From Pseudogemmobacter lacusdianii (GTDB lineage: Bacteria; Pseudomonadota; Alphaproteobacteria; Rhodobacterales; Rhodobacteraceae), in the NCBI RefSeq assembly GCF_030848395.1, contig NZ_JAVDBT010000010.1, positions 82,671 to 146,670 of the forward strand: DNA of 64,000 nt. The letters run 5' to 3'. Under the pieces are notes generated by a model, which worked only from the letters and a program-made list of their open reading frames with translations, was not told where the DNA came from and ran no database searches. Each line of letters begins with the position of its first letter. The first letter of the stretch is position 1. Both the position numbers and the translations under genes were made by a program. Positions 61,400 to 64,000 of this stretch are shown piece by piece.

Positions 61400-61521
61400 T
61401 ACTACATTGAAATCATTGAATAAAAATGGGGTCATGGCTGGATATCCGCCATTCTACCCACCATTAAGACTGTTATTGTTAGTTAGCTAGCCATCGCAGA
61501 AATGTTGTTTTACGGCAACAC

Positions 61522-61821
61522 TTAGGCAGCTTCCTGAACCCGTTGCCACTTGGAGTTATGGCGTCTCGACGGCTCAGGGAGGTAGCTGCGCTGATAGTTT
61601 GCCGCCCACTTGTGATAGGCTTCTGAGCGATGCCGCTCCCTCTCGCAGCGCAGGCACATGGTGCTAGACGTGTAGCGCTCATCAATATGACCATACTTGC
61701 ACGGCTCCCCGGTGAAGTAGCGTGCCAGCCCCTCAGTTCTAGCGCCAGTTCGCGTAATTTTCGGACCGTCATGGCAGACCACAGGCGGTTCGCAAACTGA
61801 GACGCGATACTTAGTCCCCAT
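61522..61821 (-). CDS. Phage small Zn-finger protein (endonuclease VII/HNH-like)
   Basis: A 99-residue protein with EPCKYGHIDERYTSSTMCLRC, a C-x2-GH...C-x2-C zinc motif common in phage-encoded endonuclease VII/HNH-like proteins. GLARYFTGEPCKYG is typical of that group; the rest is short and basic. The full nuclease core is not obvious, so it may be a truncated or accessory form. Its ATG at 61821 shares bases with the stop of the preceding HTH gene (TGATG). It is the last gene before the tRNA side of the element. Confidence 0.65.
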   Translation of the reverse strand: MGTKYRVSVCEPPVVCHDGPKITRTGARTEGLARYFTGEPCKYGHIDERYTSSTMCLRCERERHRSEAYHKWAANYQRSYLPEPSRRHNSKWQRVQEAA

Positions 61822-61988
61822 CAGCGCCCCCGTCGCGGCGTGACAACGCCATAGCGTGCCAGTGAAGCATACACATAAGCAGGCGTAACCTCTGCCTCAC
61901 TTGCCATTGCGGCAACCGTGGAATGCCTTGCCGCAAGATCGCGCCAGAAGCGTTCCAACATGTCTCTGCGATAATCAGAAAGCCGCAT
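61821..61988 (-). CDS. Small helix-turn-helix phage protein
   Basis: A 55-residue protein, RLSDYRRDMLERFWRDLAARHST then VAAMASEAEVTPAYVYASLARYGV, reading as a helix-turn-helix followed by a basic tail (TPRRGR). It overlaps the portal gene by 14 bases (start at 61988) and the next gene by one base. The size and position suit a small terminase-like or regulatory protein; either is a guess. Confidence 0.55.
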   Translation of the reverse strand: MRLSDYRRDMLERFWRDLAARHSTVAAMASEAEVTPAYVYASLARYGVVTPRRGR

Positions 61989-63051
61989 CGTCGCGCCCCC
62001 AGTTGACCAGTCGCAACGCCGCATCAGGATCAATCCCCGCTTCCTTGGCCTGCGCCAGACCCTGAACAAGCGTTGCCATCGCCCGCGCACGCCCAGACAC
62101 ATCATAGGCTTGGACAGGCCGCATAACGTCAATTTCCACTACGCCGCCCAGCTTGGCACTGGCTTCCTCTGCCATTAGCAACGCCGCAGGTTGCAGCGTC
62201 CAGCCTGCAAGGTGCCGTTGCGCCTCACGGATCAGCGGTCCAGTTGTGGAAGGCTCTACCAACCCCGGCAGCACGCCATAAGCATTCAGGATCGCACCAC
62301 GGGCAGCGGCTAGGTTCTGCGTCACCATGCTGTCAGCTAGGTTCGGCGTCAGGCTCTGGGGCTTCCAATCAGCCGCAGGGACAGGACCACCAGCAGCCGC
62401 AACGTTGACGCTTTCACGCAACAGCACTCGACCGCGCCGCCCTTTGAAGCCAGCGCCGAGAGTTTCCAGATCAGTGCCGGGGGATTCCGGGAACGGAACA
62501 ACCTGCGATCCGATAGGCGCGTTGCTGTAGACTTCGGCAAGCGTCGTTTCCAAGACGTGCAACAGTTCTGCCGTAAGGGATGCGCGCCGCAGCGGGCTAG
62601 TCCCCTGCCACGGGTTTACCGCGTCCACACCAATCTTGAAGTGCAGCACTTCACCGGCCAGCGCGTTCACCGAATAAGCCCCGCCAGCATCCGGGATAGT
62701 CAATCGATAAGCCCGCAGCACGCCTTGCCGCGTTGAATAATCGTAATCACTCACAGGCAGCAGGCCAGCGTCACCGATATACCAAAGCGCCTCGCCCCGC
62801 AGAGCCAGCGCACGGGCCGTCTGTGCCATCACCGAGCGCGTCATAAGCCCGTCAGCCCCCGTCACCTCGGAAGCCGACAAAGCACCCTCCCACAGCGACA
62901 CACATGACTGCACTGCGGCGGTAAGTTCACCAAGACCACTGTGCCCTGCCAGCCAGCTTTCCCGCAGAGCCATCACTTGCCCCGTGAAGCCACCCTGCGC
63001 CACAGAGCGGGTTTCGACCTCAGACTTTTTTCGCTTCAACCAATCAAACAT
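61975..63051 (-). CDS. Phage portal protein (HK97 family)
   Basis: A 358-residue portal-like protein, somewhat short for HK97-type portals (~400). FDWLKRKKSEVETRS opens the protein, LALRGEALWYIG, YRLTIPDAG and VLHFKIGVDAVNPWQGTSPLRRA are typical portal segments, and LVEPSTTGPLIREAQRHLAGWTLQPAALLMAEEAS matches the late helix region. I start at the ATG at 63051; an earlier in-frame start lies within the upstream gene. It overlaps the upstream gene by eight bases. Confidence 0.82.
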   Translation of the reverse strand: MFDWLKRKKSEVETRSVAQGGFTGQVMALRESWLAGHSGLGELTAAVQSCVSLWEGALSASEVTGADGLMTRSVMAQTARALALRGEALWYIGDAGLLPVSDYDYSTRQGVLRAYRLTIPDAGGAYSVNALAGEVLHFKIGVDAVNPWQGTSPLRRASLTAELLHVLETTLAEVYSNAPIGSQVVPFPESPGTDLETLGAGFKGRRGRVLLRESVNVAAAGGPVPAADWKPQSLTPNLADSMVTQNLAAARGAILNAYGVLPGLVEPSTTGPLIREAQRHLAGWTLQPAALLMAEEASAKLGGVVEIDVMRPVQAYDVSGRARAMATLVQGLAQAKEAGIDPDAALRLVNWGRDDAAF

Positions 63052-63562
63052 GGGCGATCCCCGCCTTCCTATATTTTCGCAGTAATTCCGCCGCACCCGA
63101 GTTGCCCACGGCGCTGGTGTTGCGCCCGCGTGACCAGCTTTCGGAGATTTCTCCGCCAAGGTTCACTGAGTAACGGGAATAGCCCTTCTGGTTGTCAGGA
63201 TCGGAGTAGTAGGCGCTAAGGCGGCGATAGGCCTCCTGCACACCAGCCGTCACAACCTGCCCGCCGATCTGGCAAACAACCTTGTGCCGACCGGGTTCTA
63301 GAGTGACTTCGCCAAATTCGTTCACTTCGGCAGGATCGCCGTCAACAGACTGCACGACCCATGGATAATACGGAGGACGCCAACCGTTACGGCATGGCGA
63401 ATGAACGACAAATTCAACTTCAGCAGTGCTCCAGCGTGTCGCAACATAGTTTTCCAATATGCTCCAAATGACCTCGGGAATGCTGCCCGTCACGTCAGGA
63501 GGTGCAGCGGGATAGGTGACGGCACCAATGACCGCCTCGGATTCGATATGCAGGCTTGTCAT
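63044..63562 (-). CDS. Phage protein of unknown function, possible head-tail connector
   Basis: A 172-residue protein without a family I can name. ESEAVIGAVTYPAAPPDVTGSIPEVIWSILENYVATRWS opens it; RRLSAYYSDPDNQKGYSRYSVNLGGEISES resembles short segments of phage head-tail connector proteins. The ATG at 63562 gives an ATGA overlap with the upstream gene; a GTG at 63571 is an alternative. The size and place between protease-like and portal genes suit a structural protein. Confidence 0.55.
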   Translation of the reverse strand: MTSLHIESEAVIGAVTYPAAPPDVTGSIPEVIWSILENYVATRWSTAEVEFVVHSPCRNGWRPPYYPWVVQSVDGDPAEVNEFGEVTLEPGRHKVVCQIGGQVVTAGVQEAYRRLSAYYSDPDNQKGYSRYSVNLGGEISESWSRGRNTSAVGNSGAAELLRKYRKAGIAHV

Positions 63563-63951
63563 GCGCGCCACCTGTTCAAGGAATAGGCCGGACCACGAAC
63601 GGGAATGCGGTCCTGATGCGTCTCGGACCGCAGATCCAATTGCGTGTTCGGATAGGCTGGCCGGGTCACAAACGACAATTCAAACAGGATCGCTGCAAGA
63701 ATGGTGCGAATGATCGCGTTACCCTCTGCCGGGTCTTCATCCTCGAACGTCTCGGCCTCTGCTACCGCCTCAGGAGGCGCAACACGGAAGCCGGGCGAAA
63801 TACCGACGATCAGTCCAGCCATGAACGCCGCAAGAAAGTCTTGCCACCAGCTTGTGCGCTGAACTTCTTCGGTAATGATCACCTCGAAAAGCAGAGCTTC
63901 CAGCGTGTCATTGAACAGAAGCGTGCCCGCCTTCTTAGGGTCAGGACCCAT
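63559..63951 (-). CDS. HK97-type prohead protease-like protein, N-terminal part missing
   Basis: A 130-residue protein whose parts match prohead protease: LIVGISPGFRV (about 47-57) corresponds to the conserved (I/L)xGxSxGFRV segment and ILFELSFVTRPAYPNTQ (about 88-104) to the EVSLVTxPAYP motif. The usual N-terminal half with the catalytic His is not present before the ATG at 63951; an in-frame TAA lies six bases upstream. A middle insertion of acidic residues (EAVAEAETFEDEDPAEG) is unusual. It may be a truncated, non-catalytic relative. Confidence 0.6.
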   Translation of the reverse strand: MGPDPKKAGTLLFNDTLEALLFEVIITEEVQRTSWWQDFLAAFMAGLIVGISPGFRVAPPEAVAEAETFEDEDPAEGNAIIRTILAAILFELSFVTRPAYPNTQLDLRSETHQDRIPVRGPAYSLNRWRA

Positions 63952-64000
63952 TGATTATCCACTCGCGGCGTGATTCAGGCTCCGCGAGGAGACTGACAGA
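63941..64000 (-). CDS. 3' end of an upstream phage gene (partial, tentative)
   Basis: An open frame from the window edge reads SVSLLAEPESRREWIINGS and stops at TGA (63941-63943), overlapping the next gene start by 11 bases. The short overlap fits the style of this phage operon, but 19 codons are too few to identify it. Confidence 0.3.
   Translation of the reverse strand, partial: SVSLLAEPESRREWIINGS

Larger units (their letters stand above)
61373..64000. mobile_element. Edge of a prophage or phage-like element inserted at tRNA-Cys
   Basis: Minus-strand phage genes (portal, connector-like, prohead-protease-like, small HTH and Zn-finger proteins) begin directly past the tRNA and run off the window. 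The 3' half of the tRNA (61373-61399) would be the attachment core kept intact by integration. No integrase is seen on this side, so it must lie beyond base 64000 or be lost. The GC content and gene style differ from the adjacent transporter operons. The exact att core cannot be fixed without the other junction. Confidence 0.7.

Noticed and set aside
61326..64000. Rhodobacter gene transfer agent cluster
   Set aside because: In the gene transfer agent the portal precedes the protease and capsid and the cluster is not inserted at a tRNA; here the order is reversed and the tRNA edge points to an integrated element.
1..64000. CRISPR array or rRNA operon
   Set aside because: No regularly spaced repeats and no rRNA-like stretches were seen anywhere in the window.

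Overview
The window is a high-GC chromosomal segment of an alphaproteobacterium, most likely Rhodobacteraceae (Rhodobacter/Paracoccus-like). The placement rests on three things: a complete glpSTPQUV glycerol ABC operon behind a DeoR-type glpR, an alphaproteobacterial-style che operon, and polyamine, molybdate and CUT2 sugar ABC operons with dense ATGA/TGATG overlaps. Species cannot be fixed by reading alone. There are about 62 protein genes, one tRNA and no CRISPR array or rRNA.

Layout. 1-0.6 kb: truncated nucleotide-sugar epimerase. 0.85-7.7 kb: chemotaxis operon (STAS, cheY, cheA, cheW, cheR, second cheY, an unknown gene, cheB, cheD) whose CheB has a receiver without phospho-acceptor residues. 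7.7-9.0 kb: serine hydrolase. 9.0-19.3 kb: glycerol regulon glpR / glpD-S-T-P-Q-U-V-K. 20.0-23.1 kb: molybdate regulator and modABC, with a pair of dyads like Mo-boxes. 23.1-31.7 kb: receiver protein, small membrane protein, MHS-type MFS carrier, acetyl-CoA synthetase, and a Cache-type histidine kinase with a FixJ-type regulator, probably a carboxylate-use block. 32.1-38.4 kb: ABC exporter and an RND pump with its adaptor. 38.6-45.4 kb: CUT2 sugar ABC transporter with an oxidoreductase and an isomerase, facing a LacI regulator over two LacI-type operators. 45.6-48.2 kb: metQ-metN-metI methionine transporter.

48.5-54.1 kb is the most unusual block: a type VI secretion cargo module without any secretion core genes. 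It holds a DUF2169 adaptor, a ketoacyl-synthase-like protein lacking all three catalytic residues, a PAAR-like (DUF4150) protein with an unrecognised cysteine/histidine-rich C-terminal domain (candidate toxin), two adjacent related proteins (candidate immunity; the second looks internally duplicated) and a convergent HEAT-like protein. 54.3-61.1 kb: LysR regulator, agmatinase, LuxR-type regulator and a potABCD-like polyamine transporter behind a perfect GGGGTATATACCCC palindrome.

61.3-64.0 kb: a tRNA-Cys(GCA) gene directly followed by minus-strand phage head genes (portal, connector-like, prohead-protease-like, HTH and Zn-finger small proteins) that run off the window. This is one edge of an element inserted at tRNA-Cys. 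Repeated themes are hairpins flanking solute-binding-protein genes (glpV, metQ), paired operator dyads in divergent promoters, and catalytically degenerate family members (CheB receiver, ketoacyl-synthase-like protein, asymmetric GlpS/GlpT ATPases).
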